Of a DNA stretch of 47,228 bases, positions 1 to 7,594 are shown piece after piece. This DNA is from Betaproteobacteria bacterium RIFCSPLOWO2_12_FULL_68_20 (GTDB lineage Bacteria; Pseudomonadota; Gammaproteobacteria; Burkholderiales; SG8-39). The DNA lies in assembly GCA_001770655.1 (NCBI GenBank), contig MERQ01000077.1, forward strand, positions 1 through 47,228, read 5' to 3'. Both the position numbers and the translations under genes were made by a program. Within the stretch, counting starts at the first letter, position 1. Each line of letters opens with the position of its first letter. Under the pieces are notes generated by a model that ran no database searches, was not told the origin of the DNA, and saw only the letters and a program-made list of their open reading frames with translations.

Positions 1-1269
1 GACCTCAGCCTTCAGGTCGGCAAGTACGACATCCAGAAACTGCTCGGCAAGGGCGCGACCGGGACGGTGTATCTCGCGAAGGACACCTTCACCGGAAAGG
101 AGGTCGCGCTGAAGACCATAGAGCCCGAGGTGTTCCGCGACCCCGAGTTCGGCACCGTTTACCGCTCGCAGTTCCTCAACGAGGCCTCGCTTGCCGGGAA
201 GCTCCGCCACCCTCACATCGTGGCGATCCTGGACGCGGTGGTGCAGGAAGACTCGGGGCACATCGCGATGGAGCTCGTGACGGGCGGCGAGCTGTCGCGG
301 CATGTCGAACCCGACAAGCTCCTCCCGGTCGCCGACGTGCTGCAGATCGGCTTCAAGTGCTGCGGCGCGCTCGACTACGCGTTCAAGGAGGGCATCGTCC
401 ACCGCGACATCAAGCCGGCGAACATCATGATCGCGAGCGGCACCGACGTGAAGATCGCCGACTTCGGCGCGGCGTTCCTGCGCAAGAGCCAGGCGGTGCA
501 GACCGCGGCGATGGGCTCGCCCTATTACATGTCGCCCGAGCAGATCGAGGGCAAGGACCTCACCTTCGCGAGCGACATGTACTCGCTCGGCGTGGTGCTC
601 TACGAGCTGCTCGCCGGCCGGCGTCCCTTCACGGCGGACAGCCTCGAGGCGCTGGTGCAGAAGATCCTGACCGAGGACGCCGCGCCGCCTTCCAGCGTGC
701 GCGCCGGCTTGCCGAAGGAAGTGGACGCGGTGGTGCTGCGGGCGATGAAGAAGAAGCCCGAGCACCGCTACGCGAGCTGGGGCGAGCTCGCGCTTGAGCT
801 CTCCAAGGTCGGGCAGGCGGCCCTGCCGGCCGGGGCGATCCCCGACAGCGAGAAATACGTGTCGCTGAAGAAGGTCGAGATGCTCTCGGCGCTCGCCGAC
901 TCCGAGCTCTGGGAGCTGGCGCGCGCCGGGAAGTGGACGCGCGTGCCGAAGGGCAAGCCGATCGTGAAGGAGAACGACCCTGGGCGGAGCTTCTTCTTCC
1001 TCGCGCAGGGCGAGGCCAAGGTGACCAGGGGCGGACGCCTGCTCAACATGGTCAGCCAGGGGGAGTGCTTCGGCGAGATGGCCTACATCTGGGGCGGCTC
1101 GCTGCCGCGCCACGCGACCGTGGAGTCGGCGACCGATCTGCTGCTCGCCGAGTTCGAGCCGCAGGCGCTGGCGCAGATGAGCGGCGGCGCGCAGCTCACG
1201 CTCACGCGCGCGCTCGCCCGCAACCTCGTCGACCGGCTGGCGCTCGCCAACACGCGCATCGGCCGCTGA
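1..1269 (+). CDS. Serine/threonine protein kinase with C-terminal cyclic-nucleotide-binding domain (5' partial)
   Basis: A Hanks-type kinase whose start lies before the window: the frame is open from base 1 and reads through the glycine-rich loop GKGATGTVYLAK near the left edge. Visible kinase motifs in order are the VALK lysine, HRDIKPAN catalytic loop, DFG metal site and the SPEQ (APE-like) end of the activation segment. The last ~120 residues form a cNMP-binding/Crp-like beta-roll (FFFLAQGEAKV, GECFGEMAYI, then PRHAT in the phosphate-binding cassette position). No membrane segment is seen, so it is probably cytoplasmic. The domain order suggests kinase output tuned by a nucleotide or by an intramolecular contact; that is inference. 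A gene for a multi-pass membrane protein follows. Confidence 0.93.
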   Translation, partial: DLSLQVGKYDIQKLLGKGATGTVYLAKDTFTGKEVALKTIEPEVFRDPEFGTVYRSQFLNEASLAGKLRHPHIVAILDAVVQEDSGHIAMELVTGGELSRHVEPDKLLPVADVLQIGFKCCGALDYAFKEGIVHRDIKPANIMIASGTDVKIADFGAAFLRKSQAVQTAAMGSPYYMSPEQIEGKDLTFASDMYSLGVVLYELLAGRRPFTADSLEALVQKILTEDAAPPSSVRAGLPKEVDAVVLRAMKKKPEHRYASWGELALELSKVGQAALPAGAIPDSEKYVSLKKVEMLSALADSELWELARAGKWTRVPKGKPIVKENDPGRSFFFLAQGEAKVTRGGRLLNMVSQGECFGEMAYIWGGSLPRHATVESATDLLLAEFEPQALAQMSGGAQLTLTRALARNLVDRLALANTRIGR

Positions 1270-1355
1270 GCCCCCGCGACACGAGGATCACCCGGGCGCC
1301 ACCGTGGCTGGCGCGGCTGCTAACGCCGCTCATCGCGCGCCTGGTCGCGCGCGAG

Positions 1356-2135
1356 ATGGTCAGGAAGTATCCGGATCTGGGTCCGGAGGAGATCGCCGAA
1401 AGGATGCGCGCCGAGGTCCCATCCGGGGGCGACGACGAGGAAACCCGGCGCATCATCGACCAGGTCGTCGCGCGGCTGCCGCGGCGCGGCGCCGGCGCGG
1501 ATCTCATCCGCGATGCCTCGCGCTCGCCCTCGGCGTGGGTGCTCGTCGCGGCGAACCTGCTGCCGCTGTACGGCGTACTCGCCTGGCAATGGCCCGTGTT
1601 CCCGCTGCTGGTTCTGTTCTGGCTGGAGAACGTGCTCATCGGCGCGCTCAACGCCCTGCGCATGCTGTGCGCGGACCCGTCGGACCTCGCGCTGTGGGGC
1701 GGCAAGCTTTTCATGGTGCCGTTCTTCGTCGTCCACTACGGCATGTTCACGGCGATCCACGGCGTGTTCGTGTTCGGGCTTTTCGGAACCCGGGAGTACG
1801 ACAAGCTCGTGCGCGGGCTCTGGACGCTCGATGCGCTCTGGCAGGCGGCGCTGGAATTCGATCTGGCGCTTCCGATCGCCGCGCTCGCGGCGAGCCACCT
1901 GTTCTCGTTCATCTGGAATTATCTGTATCGCGGCGAATTCCGCCGCGCGGCGCTCACCGAGTTGATGCAGCAGCCCTACGGACGGGTGGTGGTGCTGCAC
2001 CTCACGATCCTGCTCGGAGGCTTCGCCGCGATGCTGCTGGGCTCGCCGCTCTGGGCGCTCCTTCTGCTCATCGGGCTCAAGATCGCGCTCGATCTCAAGG
2101 CGCATCTGAAGGAGCACCGGCCGCTTCCGGCCTAG
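1356..2135 (+). CDS. DUF6498-like integral membrane protein
   Basis: Multi-pass inner-membrane protein of unknown function. A short charged N-terminal helical part (EEIAERMR, DDEETRRIIDQVVARL) precedes about six hydrophobic segments, including NLLPLYGVLAWQW, FPLLVLFWLENVLIG, LFMVPFFVVHYGMF, ALPIAALAASHLFSF and a C-terminal pair around LTILLGGFAAMLLG. The FWLENVLIG and FFVVHYGMF signatures recall DUF6498 proteins. The start is uncertain: ATG 1356 is the first in-frame ATG after the kinase stop, ATG 1404 has a GGAGGAG upstream at long spacing, and the open frame extends upstream with plausible protein-like sequence. It follows the kinase by under 90 bp and may share its transcript. Confidence 0.72.
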   Translation: MVRKYPDLGPEEIAERMRAEVPSGGDDEETRRIIDQVVARLPRRGAGADLIRDASRSPSAWVLVAANLLPLYGVLAWQWPVFPLLVLFWLENVLIGALNALRMLCADPSDLALWGGKLFMVPFFVVHYGMFTAIHGVFVFGLFGTREYDKLVRGLWTLDALWQAALEFDLALPIAALAASHLFSFIWNYLYRGEFRRAALTELMQQPYGRVVVLHLTILLGGFAAMLLGSPLWALLLLIGLKIALDLKAHLKEHRPLPA

Positions 2136-2140
2136 GCGCT

Positions 2141-2182
2141 GTCATCGCGCCACTACAGCGCGTCATCGCGCTCCGACAGCAG
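2141..2182 (+). repeat. Two imperfect 21-bp tandem repeats upstream of the small-ORF/glycine-zipper pair
   Basis: Two adjacent 21-bp units both begin GTCATCGCGC and both end near ACAGC; 16 of 21 positions match. The period equals two helical turns, so two copies of a regulator could bind on one DNA face. They lie in the 119-bp gap between the DUF6498-like gene and the 28-codon ORF. A regulatory role is inference. Confidence 0.4.
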
Positions 2183-2254
2183 GATCAAGGCGGCGCGGCT
2201 GCGCGCGGCGCGGCACTTGCCTATCGTTGCGCCGGTCTTCTGCCGGGAGTGGAC

Positions 2255-2341
2255 ATGACGATACGCCTGCGAGTTCTCATCGCCGTTCTCACCGCCTGTT
2301 GGTTCGCGATCATCCTGTACCCGAACGTGGGGCTCCTGTGA
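2255..2341 (+). CDS. 28-residue single-span membrane peptide, coupled to next gene
   Basis: ATG at 2255 opens a 28-codon frame reading MTIRLRVLIAVLTACWFAII, then LYPNVGLL and TGA. It has a basic N-terminus followed by one continuous hydrophobic helix, the form of a small single-pass membrane protein. Its stop overlaps the GTG of the following glycine-zipper gene in a GTGA tetranucleotide (2338-2341), the usual geometry for translational coupling. It could be a genuine small protein, a leader peptide whose translation controls the next gene, or a misread N-terminal part of that gene. No family is recognised. Confidence 0.5.
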   Translation: MTIRLRVLIAVLTACWFAIILYPNVGLL

Positions 2342-2904
2342 ATCCGCAAGCCGGTAGGCCCGTTCACCCCTTGCTGCTGATCGCCGCCGCGGCGGTCATT
2401 CTCCTCTCCGGCGCGGGCATCGCCGCCATGATGGGCTGGATACCGACGACCAGCGGCGATCCCGGCCAGGGCGCCGTGCCGCCGGCTTCCCAGAAGCCTG
2501 CGCCCGCGGCCGCCCTGCCGCGCGCGGCGCCCGCGCAGGTCGCGAGCCGCGTGCCGGCGCGAACCGTCTGCTCCGTGTGCGGCGTCGTGGAATCGGTGCG
2601 CGAGGTCGAGCGCCCGGGCGAATCCTCGGGCGCGGGCGTAGTCGCGGGCGGCGTGGCCGGCGCGGTGGTCGGCCGCCAGTTCGGCGAAGGCCGCACGCGG
2701 GACGCGGCCACCGTCCTAGGCGCGGTCGGCGGCGCGGTGGCGGGCGACATGATCGAGAAGCGCGTCAAGACCAGCAAGTCCTACGAGATCACCATCCGCT
2801 TCGAGGACGGGTCGACCCGCGTGCTCACGGAAGCGAATCCGCCGGCGTGGCGGCCGGGCGACCGGGTCAGGGTCGTCGACGGCCAGGTCCGGCCCAACGC
2901 CTGA
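2338..2904 (+). CDS. Glycine-zipper (2TM) domain envelope protein
   Basis: The GTG start at 2338 overlaps the preceding stop. The 188-residue product has an N-terminal hydrophobic anchor (LLLIAAAAVILLSGAGIAAMMGW), an alanine/proline-rich linker, a CSVCG pair of cysteines, then a glycine zipper (GVVAGGVAGAVVGRQFG and LGAVGGAVAGDMIEKR) and a C-terminal beta-rich part (YEITIRFEDGSTR, GDRVRVVDGQVRPNA). This layout matches the SlyB/PcpY-like glycine-zipper 2TM family, which sits in the envelope. A role in envelope integrity is family knowledge only. The start is chosen from the coupled overlap; in-frame sequence upstream of it looks non-coding. Confidence 0.78.
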   Translation: MNPQAGRPVHPLLLIAAAAVILLSGAGIAAMMGWIPTTSGDPGQGAVPPASQKPAPAAALPRAAPAQVASRVPARTVCSVCGVVESVREVERPGESSGAGVVAGGVAGAVVGRQFGEGRTRDAATVLGAVGGAVAGDMIEKRVKTSKSYEITIRFEDGSTRVLTEANPPAWRPGDRVRVVDGQVRPNA

Positions 2905-2996
2905 AAGCGCACTCGCAGCCTGCGCGCAGGACGCAGGGATAACGCTATCGGCAAGCGATAACATCCGCGGCGCAGTCGCTCTTCGGGGGAGGGGAT

Positions 2997-4571
2997 ATGC
3001 GCTTGCGGAATGCGCTCGTAATCGCGTTGGCGTGCCTGTCCGGTTCCGGCGGCGCGCTCGGCGCCGAAGGCGAATACGCGGACGACGCTTGGTGCCGCGA
3101 TCGGCTGTGGGCGCCGGTCGAGAAGCCGGACCCGGCGCGAAATTTCGCCTTGAGCCTCTCGGGCGGCGGCTACCGCGCGATGCTCTATCACATCGGCGCG
3201 CTGCGCCGGCTGAACGAGGCCGGGCTGCTCGCCGAGCTGGCGGTCGTCTCGAGCGTCTCCGGAGGCAGCATCACCGCCGGCATGCTCGCGAAGGCCTGGG
3301 GCGAACTCGAGTTCGAGACCCGGACGCTCGACGCGGCCGGCCCCTCGGGCGCGCTCCCGCTCGAGGTGAGGATCGCGACGAATTTCGAGTCCAGGGTCTC
3401 CGAACCGCTGATGAAGCGCCTGGCGGACACGACGATCGACGTTCCCGCGGTCGTCTCGGGATTCTTTCCCGGAGGATCTTCGGCGGACGTGGTGGCGAAC
3501 CGCTACGATGAGATCCTGTTCGGCGGGGCGAAGCTCGCCGACCTCGGCAAGACCGGCGGGCCGCTGTTCATCTTCAACGCGACCAGCCTCCAGACCGGGG
3601 AGCTCTGGCAGTTCAGATCGAACGCGATGGGCGGGCCATCGGCGGGATGGACGACCCCGGGCGAGACGCGCCTTGCGCAGGCGGTGGCCGCCTCGAGCGC
3701 CTTTCCGCCGTTCCTGTCGCCGCTTTATCTCCGGCCGCCGAGCGCGCGCGCCGACGACTGGAAGGATTGCCGGCCGGTCCAGTTCGTGCACGCGAACGAT
3801 CCGCGCGCGCACACTCGAAGAACCATCCGCGACGAGGACCGCGCGCGCTATCGCGAGGAGGTCTACCTGACCGACGGCGGCGTGCGCGACAACCTGGGCA
3901 TGGTGGCCGTGGACCAGGCCAACCGCAGGCGCATCAACCAGTCGCGCTACGCGCTCGACGAGCTGATCTCGGACGGCGGGCGGACGTTCGGATTCGACCC
4001 GGATCCGGCGACGAACTGGCTCTCGCAGGGCTTTCGCGTGATGGGCATCACCTCGACCGAGCCGGACCTGCTGCGCATCGACGCGATGCTGGATCGCGCG
4101 ATCAGCTACACCGAGGACAACGCGGCGCACTGCGCGCTGTACCGCAGCGAGGACCGCCGGCTCGAAAAGGAGAGAAAAGGCGAGCCGAGCTACCGGCTCA
4201 AGGCGCTGTGCTTCGGCGGCGACGGAGCGTACTGGGGGGTGCAGCGCCTGCCGCCCGCGCACCAGTATTTCGAGCCGCGCCCCGAGCCGTGGATCGAGAT
4301 CGACGACCTCGCCGACCTGGGCAACATCCCCACGCGCCTCAGCGCGCTCGACCAGGTGACGCGCGAGCGGCTCGTCAACTGGGGATATCTCTCGGCGCAC
4401 TACGGCCTGGGCTTCATCAACCGGCTGTGGCAGTGCTCGCAGGCGCAGAGGCTCTCGGTGTGCGCGATGCCGTACGAGAGCTCGGGCGTCGGGCCGCGCA
4501 CGACGACGCGCGAGTACTGCCTGCGCCCGGTCAAGTGCGACGCGATCAAGCCGGAGGTGCCGGCGCGCTAG
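2997..4571 (+). CDS. Secreted patatin-like phospholipase
   Basis: A 524-residue patatin-family lipid acyl hydrolase with a signal peptide ending near ALGAEGEYADDAW. The oxyanion-hole loop is SLSGGGYRAM (about residues 53-62), the nucleophile elbow is SSVSGGS (Ser88), and the catalytic Asp is in LTDGGVRDNLG (Asp293), giving the Ser-Asp dyad. The elbow reads S-V-S-G-G where GxSxG would have Gly first, a deviation seen directly. A long C-terminal region follows. A purine-rich GGGGGAGGGG precedes the ATG. The gene converges with an S1/P1 nuclease gene, their stop codons sharing the four bases CTAG (4568-4571). Confidence 0.9.
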   Translation: MRLRNALVIALACLSGSGGALGAEGEYADDAWCRDRLWAPVEKPDPARNFALSLSGGGYRAMLYHIGALRRLNEAGLLAELAVVSSVSGGSITAGMLAKAWGELEFETRTLDAAGPSGALPLEVRIATNFESRVSEPLMKRLADTTIDVPAVVSGFFPGGSSADVVANRYDEILFGGAKLADLGKTGGPLFIFNATSLQTGELWQFRSNAMGGPSAGWTTPGETRLAQAVAASSAFPPFLSPLYLRPPSARADDWKDCRPVQFVHANDPRAHTRRTIRDEDRARYREEVYLTDGGVRDNLGMVAVDQANRRRINQSRYALDELISDGGRTFGFDPDPATNWLSQGFRVMGITSTEPDLLRIDAMLDRAISYTEDNAAHCALYRSEDRRLEKERKGEPSYRLKALCFGGDGAYWGVQRLPPAHQYFEPRPEPWIEIDDLADLGNIPTRLSALDQVTRERLVNWGYLSAHYGLGFINRLWQCSQAQRLSVCAMPYESSGVGPRTTTREYCLRPVKCDAIKPEVPAR

Positions 4572-5455
4572 CGAGGGTCGAGCGCTTCGTTCAGCAGCTT
4601 CGCGAGGCGCACGCCCGCCTTCCTGATCTGCCGCTCGACCTGCGGCGCCGCGGCCGAGTAATACGCGTCGTCGATCGGGAACGGCTGGGCGACAGCGGCA
4701 CCGCAGCGGAACCCCGGGATGCCTCCGTACGCGACGCTGCGCGCGAGCGCGTTCGACTCGGCCATCCAGGCTCCGATCGAGCCCCGCTGCCAGGCGGCCT
4801 GGTCGCTTGCCGCGATCGGCTTCGCGGTGATCGCCGCCTCGCCGCCGCGTTCGGCCACCAGGCGCTCGACCAGCTGCTCGTCCCAGACGGCGTGCAGGTT
4901 CAGAGCTCCCCAACGGCCGCGGTCCGCGCCGAAAAACGTGACCGAGATGCCGTTGCCGCCCCGGTCCCCGTTGTTGGCGGCGTGCAGCGGCTGATGAATA
5001 TCGCCCGCGAGGTGCACCACCCATTTCAGCGCCTCGTTGCGATCGCGCCAGCGCTTTCCCCGGTCCTTGAGAATCTCGAGCTGCTGCGCAAGGCGCGCGG
5101 AAGCGCAGTTGCCGCGCGGGCAGATCTTCGATTGCGGCGCGCTCGCGCACAGCGGTATGTCGTCGTAATGCCACCGCGAGTACTTCTTCGACCACGCCTC
5201 GCTGCGGATCTCGTCCGCCCAGTTGGCGATCTCGCCGAGAGTGCTGCGACGCGAGGGCGTGCGATCGGCCAGGCGGTCGTACTTGAGCAGCCCGGCGACC
5301 TGGCGCGATGCGCGCTCGGTGAGAAGCCGCTGCGCGATGTCGCCGATCATGCGATGGCCCTCGGGACCCCAGGCGCTTGCGCTCCTCGGGCCGGCCGCAA
5401 CGGCGCAGACGACCGCGAGCGCGGCCGCGATGGCGAGGCGCGGGGGGATCGGCAC
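4568..5455 (-). CDS. S1/P1-family nuclease, secreted
   Basis: A 295-residue member of the S1/P1 zinc-dependent single-strand nuclease/phospholipase C fold. The signal peptide ends at SASA, so the mature protein starts with the Trp (WGPEGHRMIG) that ligates zinc through its free N-terminus in this family. Further ligands are visible in order: His of GHRM, Asp of NWADEIR, His of WHYDDIP, the VVHLAGDIHQPLH signature, His/Asp in NLHAVWDEQLV. Proteins of this type degrade single-stranded DNA or RNA, and 3'-nucleotides, outside the cell. It is encoded tail-to-tail with the secreted patatin, so both may serve scavenging of lipid and nucleic acid (inference). Confidence 0.93.
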   Translation of the reverse strand: MPIPPRLAIAAALAVVCAVAAGPRSASAWGPEGHRMIGDIAQRLLTERASRQVAGLLKYDRLADRTPSRRSTLGEIANWADEIRSEAWSKKYSRWHYDDIPLCASAPQSKICPRGNCASARLAQQLEILKDRGKRWRDRNEALKWVVHLAGDIHQPLHAANNGDRGGNGISVTFFGADRGRWGALNLHAVWDEQLVERLVAERGGEAAITAKPIAASDQAAWQRGSIGAWMAESNALARSVAYGGIPGFRCGAAVAQPFPIDDAYYSAAAPQVERQIRKAGVRLAKLLNEALDPR

Positions 5456-5508
5456 CGGCGGATTATAGGAGCGGGATTTTCTGTCGCGGTCCCGCTGTCG
5501 AAGCGGTC

Positions 5509-5823
5509 ATGAATCGTCCGTCAATCCGGGCCGCGCTCGGTGCCGCGGCGCTCGCCGTCGCGCTAGGCGCGTGCGCCGGCTCGCCGACCCAGGAAAGCGC
5601 CGGCCAGTACCTCGACAGCAGCGTGATCACGGCCAGGATCCAGGCCGAGCTGATGCGCGACCGCTCGGTGGGCTCGCAGAACATCCGCGTGCACACCGTC
5701 AAGGGCCACGTCGAGCTGAGCGGCTTCGTCGAGACCGAGGACGAGAAGGAGCGCGCTCAGTTCCTTGCCGAAGGCATCGGCGGCATCAGGTCGGTCGCCA
5801 ATCGTATCCGGGTCGTGAGGTAG
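5509..5823 (+). CDS. BON-domain lipoprotein
   Basis: ATG 5509 opens a 104-residue protein with a lipoprotein signal (LAVALGACAGS, lipidated Cys at the lipobox). The mature part is one BON domain: SSVITARIQAELMRD, NIRVHTVKGHVELSGFV, AEGIGGIRSVANRIRVVR. BON modules bind phospholipid and occur in OsmY/DolP-type envelope proteins, so a periplasmic-face outer-membrane location is likely. It diverges from the nuclease gene with only ~50 bp between starts. Longer frames upstream lack protein character and overlap the nuclease gene, so this start is preferred. Confidence 0.85.
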   Translation: MNRPSIRAALGAAALAVALGACAGSPTQESAGQYLDSSVITARIQAELMRDRSVGSQNIRVHTVKGHVELSGFVETEDEKERAQFLAEGIGGIRSVANRIRVVR

Positions 5824-5835
5824 GCGGGGCGGCGC

Positions 5836-6186
5836 TCAGAGCGTGCGGCCGAGCACGTCGTCCATGTCGCCGCCGTTTTCCAGGCAAGTGGCGAGCAGCC
5901 TCTCCGCGAACACCTGCCCCGAGTCGAGCTTGGCGCCGTAGGCCGCCCCGACGACGCTGTTCATCAGGTCCTGGCCGCGCGATGTGCTGACCGCGTAGAT
6001 GCGGCGCATGATCGCATCGGCCTTGGGACGCTGCACCTCCTCCTCGGCGAGCGAGCGCGCCACGACCGCCATGTCGGCGGCGACGCCGCATTCGAGCTCG
6101 CTCTGCGCGCGCGGCGCGCCGATGGCCATCGGCGCGCCGCCGAGCGCGAGGAAAATCGCGAGCGAAGTCGTGTGCATGTGGTTCAT
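5836..6186 (-). CDS. Small secreted protein of unknown function
   Basis: A 116-residue protein with a probable signal peptide (TTSLAIFLALGGAPMAIGAPRAQS). The mature part is acidic/helical (ADMAVVARSLAEEEVQRPKADAIMRRIYAV) and has two cysteines (LECG, ATCLENGG) that could pair in the periplasm. ATG 6186 is chosen because GGAGG lies five bases upstream; the GTG two codons before would overlap that ribosome site. It lies downstream of, and on the same strand as, another small secreted protein, with a perfect palindrome in between. No family is recognised. Confidence 0.68.
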   Translation of the reverse strand: MNHMHTTSLAIFLALGGAPMAIGAPRAQSELECGVAADMAVVARSLAEEEVQRPKADAIMRRIYAVSTSRGQDLMNSVVGAAYGAKLDSGQVFAERLLATCLENGGDMDDVLGRTL

Positions 6187-6215
6187 GGACACCTCCAGGG
6201 GAGAGGCGCGCGGGA

Positions 6216-6243
6216 GCGCTCGCCCCCGCGCGGGGGCGAGCGC
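6216..6243 (-). other. Perfect 28-bp GC-rich palindrome between two small secreted-protein genes
   Basis: Left arm GCGCTCGCCCCCGC is followed directly by its exact reverse complement. The RNA could fold a stem of about 12 bp with a four-base loop. On the minus strand it starts two bases after the TAA of the upstream gene and ends about 18 bases before the ribosome site of the downstream gene. No U-tract follows, so it is not a classical intrinsic terminator; mRNA stabilisation, attenuation or protein binding are possible. Confidence 0.6.
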
Positions 6244-6245
6244 GC

Positions 6246-6530
6246 TTACTGCGCGGGAACGGGCGGTACGGTGCGGTCGCTCCGGGTCTCGCCGGCGCCG
6301 ATCGCGGCGCCGTCAATGCCTTGCGGGCCGGTGGGAAAGGTCGCGAAGGTGGCTGTCGGCGCGGGCGCCGAGCCCAGGATGCGGCTCATGAAAGTGCCCT
6401 GCCGCTGGGTGGATTCTGCGCCGCCCATGCCCGGCGAGCTGTCGCCGTAGCGCGACGGATCCTGCGCGGAGACGGCGAAAGGAACCGTCGCGCACGCCAC
6501 TGCAACTGCCAGTACTGCCTTGAATTTCAT
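6246..6530 (-). CDS. Small secreted low-complexity protein
   Basis: A 94-residue protein starting at ATG 6530, with AGGAGT five bases upstream. A signal peptide (MKFKAVLAVAVACATVPFAVSAQ) is followed by a Gly/Ser/Thr/Pro-rich, probably disordered mature part (RYGDSSPGMGGAESTQRQG, TATFATFPTGPQGIDGAAIG, VPPVPAQ). It resembles the many short exported proteins of unknown function in Betaproteobacteria. The strong ribosome site and clear signal peptide support it being real. It is likely co-transcribed with the following gene across the palindrome at 6216-6243. Confidence 0.65.
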   Translation of the reverse strand: MKFKAVLAVAVACATVPFAVSAQDPSRYGDSSPGMGGAESTQRQGTFMSRILGSAPAPTATFATFPTGPQGIDGAAIGAGETRSDRTVPPVPAQ

Positions 6531-6633
6531 GCAAACTCCTTTGACGATGCGGTTGAAGGAAATCACCTGGCTGCGGGGCCAGTGACCGTTCCCCCGCAAG
6601 CGCCGTGCCGCCCGCGTTCCGGAGTTCGAATCG

Positions 6634-7497
6634 CTAGAAGGTGCCGCGAAACGCGTCGTGGCCGGCCAAGTACCCGATGTTGCTCTGCGCGGGATTGCGG
6701 TTGACGAGCGGACGCGCATAGAGGGGGTGCTTCATGCTGCGCACCTCGTGCTCGAGCCTGTAGAGCAGCCGGTCGCTGGCCGGGTCGACGATGTTGGTGA
6801 AGCGCCACTCGTGCTGGTTCGCTTCCATGCTGATCAGCCCGCGCTCGAGCAGCTTGCGGTGCGGGCCGGAGAAATCGGCGATGTAAATCTGGATGTGATG
6901 ACCGTCCCAATCGGGCACCGTCGCTTCCGCCTCGGTGAAGTAAAGGTGCTGGTTGCGGCCGACGCGCACATCGGCCGCCGGCGCGCCGTAGCGCTTCGCG
7001 ACCGAGGCGGGCGCCGCCATGATCCCGGAGTAGAAGCGCGCGATTCCGTCGGTGGTCCCGGCCGGCACGTCGAATTCGACATACGCCATGGCGAGCTCGG
7101 TGGGTCCGAACTCCGGCGCGGGCGCGTGGCAGCGAAATCGGTTGCCCCACGGGCAGCTCGCCTCCACGCAGGCGCCGCGGTCCTGCCAGGAGAATTGCGT
7201 GCCCTCGAGCTGCGGCGCCACTTTCGCGAAGCGAGCCTTGAGCGCGCCGAGATCGGGGAGCACCAGGCCGATGGTGCCGCGCACGCGCTGCGGCTCGCGG
7301 CTCGGCAGGTGCATCTGGTTGCGGCCGATGTTGATCCACATGTTGTCCAGGCCGACCATCAGGTACGGGTCGCGCGTGAGGCCCAGGCCCGAGACGTAGA
7401 ACAGCGTCGCGAGCCGCTGGTCGGGCTGCGTCACGTTGACGTGCTCGAGAAGAACGATGTTGCCGACGTCCTCGGCCGAGCGGTCGAGCGCTGCCAT
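6634..7497 (-). CDS. VOC-superfamily (glyoxalase/dioxygenase-fold) protein
   Basis: A 287-residue protein with two vicinal-oxygen-chelate modules. The first begins LLEHVNVTQPDQRLATLFYVSGLGL; the second begins AMAYVEFDVPAGTTDGIARFYSGIM and ends HHIQIYIADFSG. Candidate metal ligands are the His of LEHVN and the Glu/His positions in LYFTEAE and HHIQIY. The repeated beta-alpha-beta-beta-beta pattern and the FY..GLGL signature are typical of the superfamily. Substrate cannot be assigned; the family includes glyoxalases, extradiol dioxygenases and epimerases. No strong ribosome site precedes the ATG. It is divergent from the MAPEG gene. Confidence 0.75.
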   Translation of the reverse strand: MAALDRSAEDVGNIVLLEHVNVTQPDQRLATLFYVSGLGLTRDPYLMVGLDNMWINIGRNQMHLPSREPQRVRGTIGLVLPDLGALKARFAKVAPQLEGTQFSWQDRGACVEASCPWGNRFRCHAPAPEFGPTELAMAYVEFDVPAGTTDGIARFYSGIMAAPASVAKRYGAPAADVRVGRNQHLYFTEAEATVPDWDGHHIQIYIADFSGPHRKLLERGLISMEANQHEWRFTNIVDPASDRLLYRLEHEVRSMKHPLYARPLVNRNPAQSNIGYLAGHDAFRGTF

Positions 7498-7534
7498 GGG
7501 GCCGAAACTCTAGCACGCGCAAGCTGCCCGATCG

Positions 7535-7564
7535 TTGACTGGCGAGGCGCGGGCGGCGTAGGGT
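7535..7564 (+). promoter_or_regulatory. Candidate sigma-70 promoter for the MAPEG-SDR pair
   Basis: TTGACT (7535-7540, five of six consensus bases) is followed after 18 bp by TAGGGT (7559-7564, three of six). It sits about 30 bp before the MAPEG start, in the divergent gap with the VOC gene. The weak -10 keeps confidence low. Confidence 0.35.
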
Positions 7565-7594
7565 GCAGCCTCCATTCCGAGGGAGGAGGTCGAA

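Noticed and set aside
2935-2970. A possible operator around the two GATAAC copies before the patatin gene
   Set aside because: The inverted arms are only five bases long and no paired -35/-10 boxes could be placed.
2781-5195. An 804-codon open frame antisense to the patatin gene
   Set aside because: It overlaps the well-supported glycine-zipper, patatin and nuclease genes, has an Arg/Ala-rich shadow composition and no domain; a typical GC-rich artefact.
3647-5512. A 621-codon plus-strand open frame across the patatin 3' end and nuclease gene
   Set aside because: Its composition is Arg/Gly/Pro/Ala low complexity and it covers two real genes in other frames.
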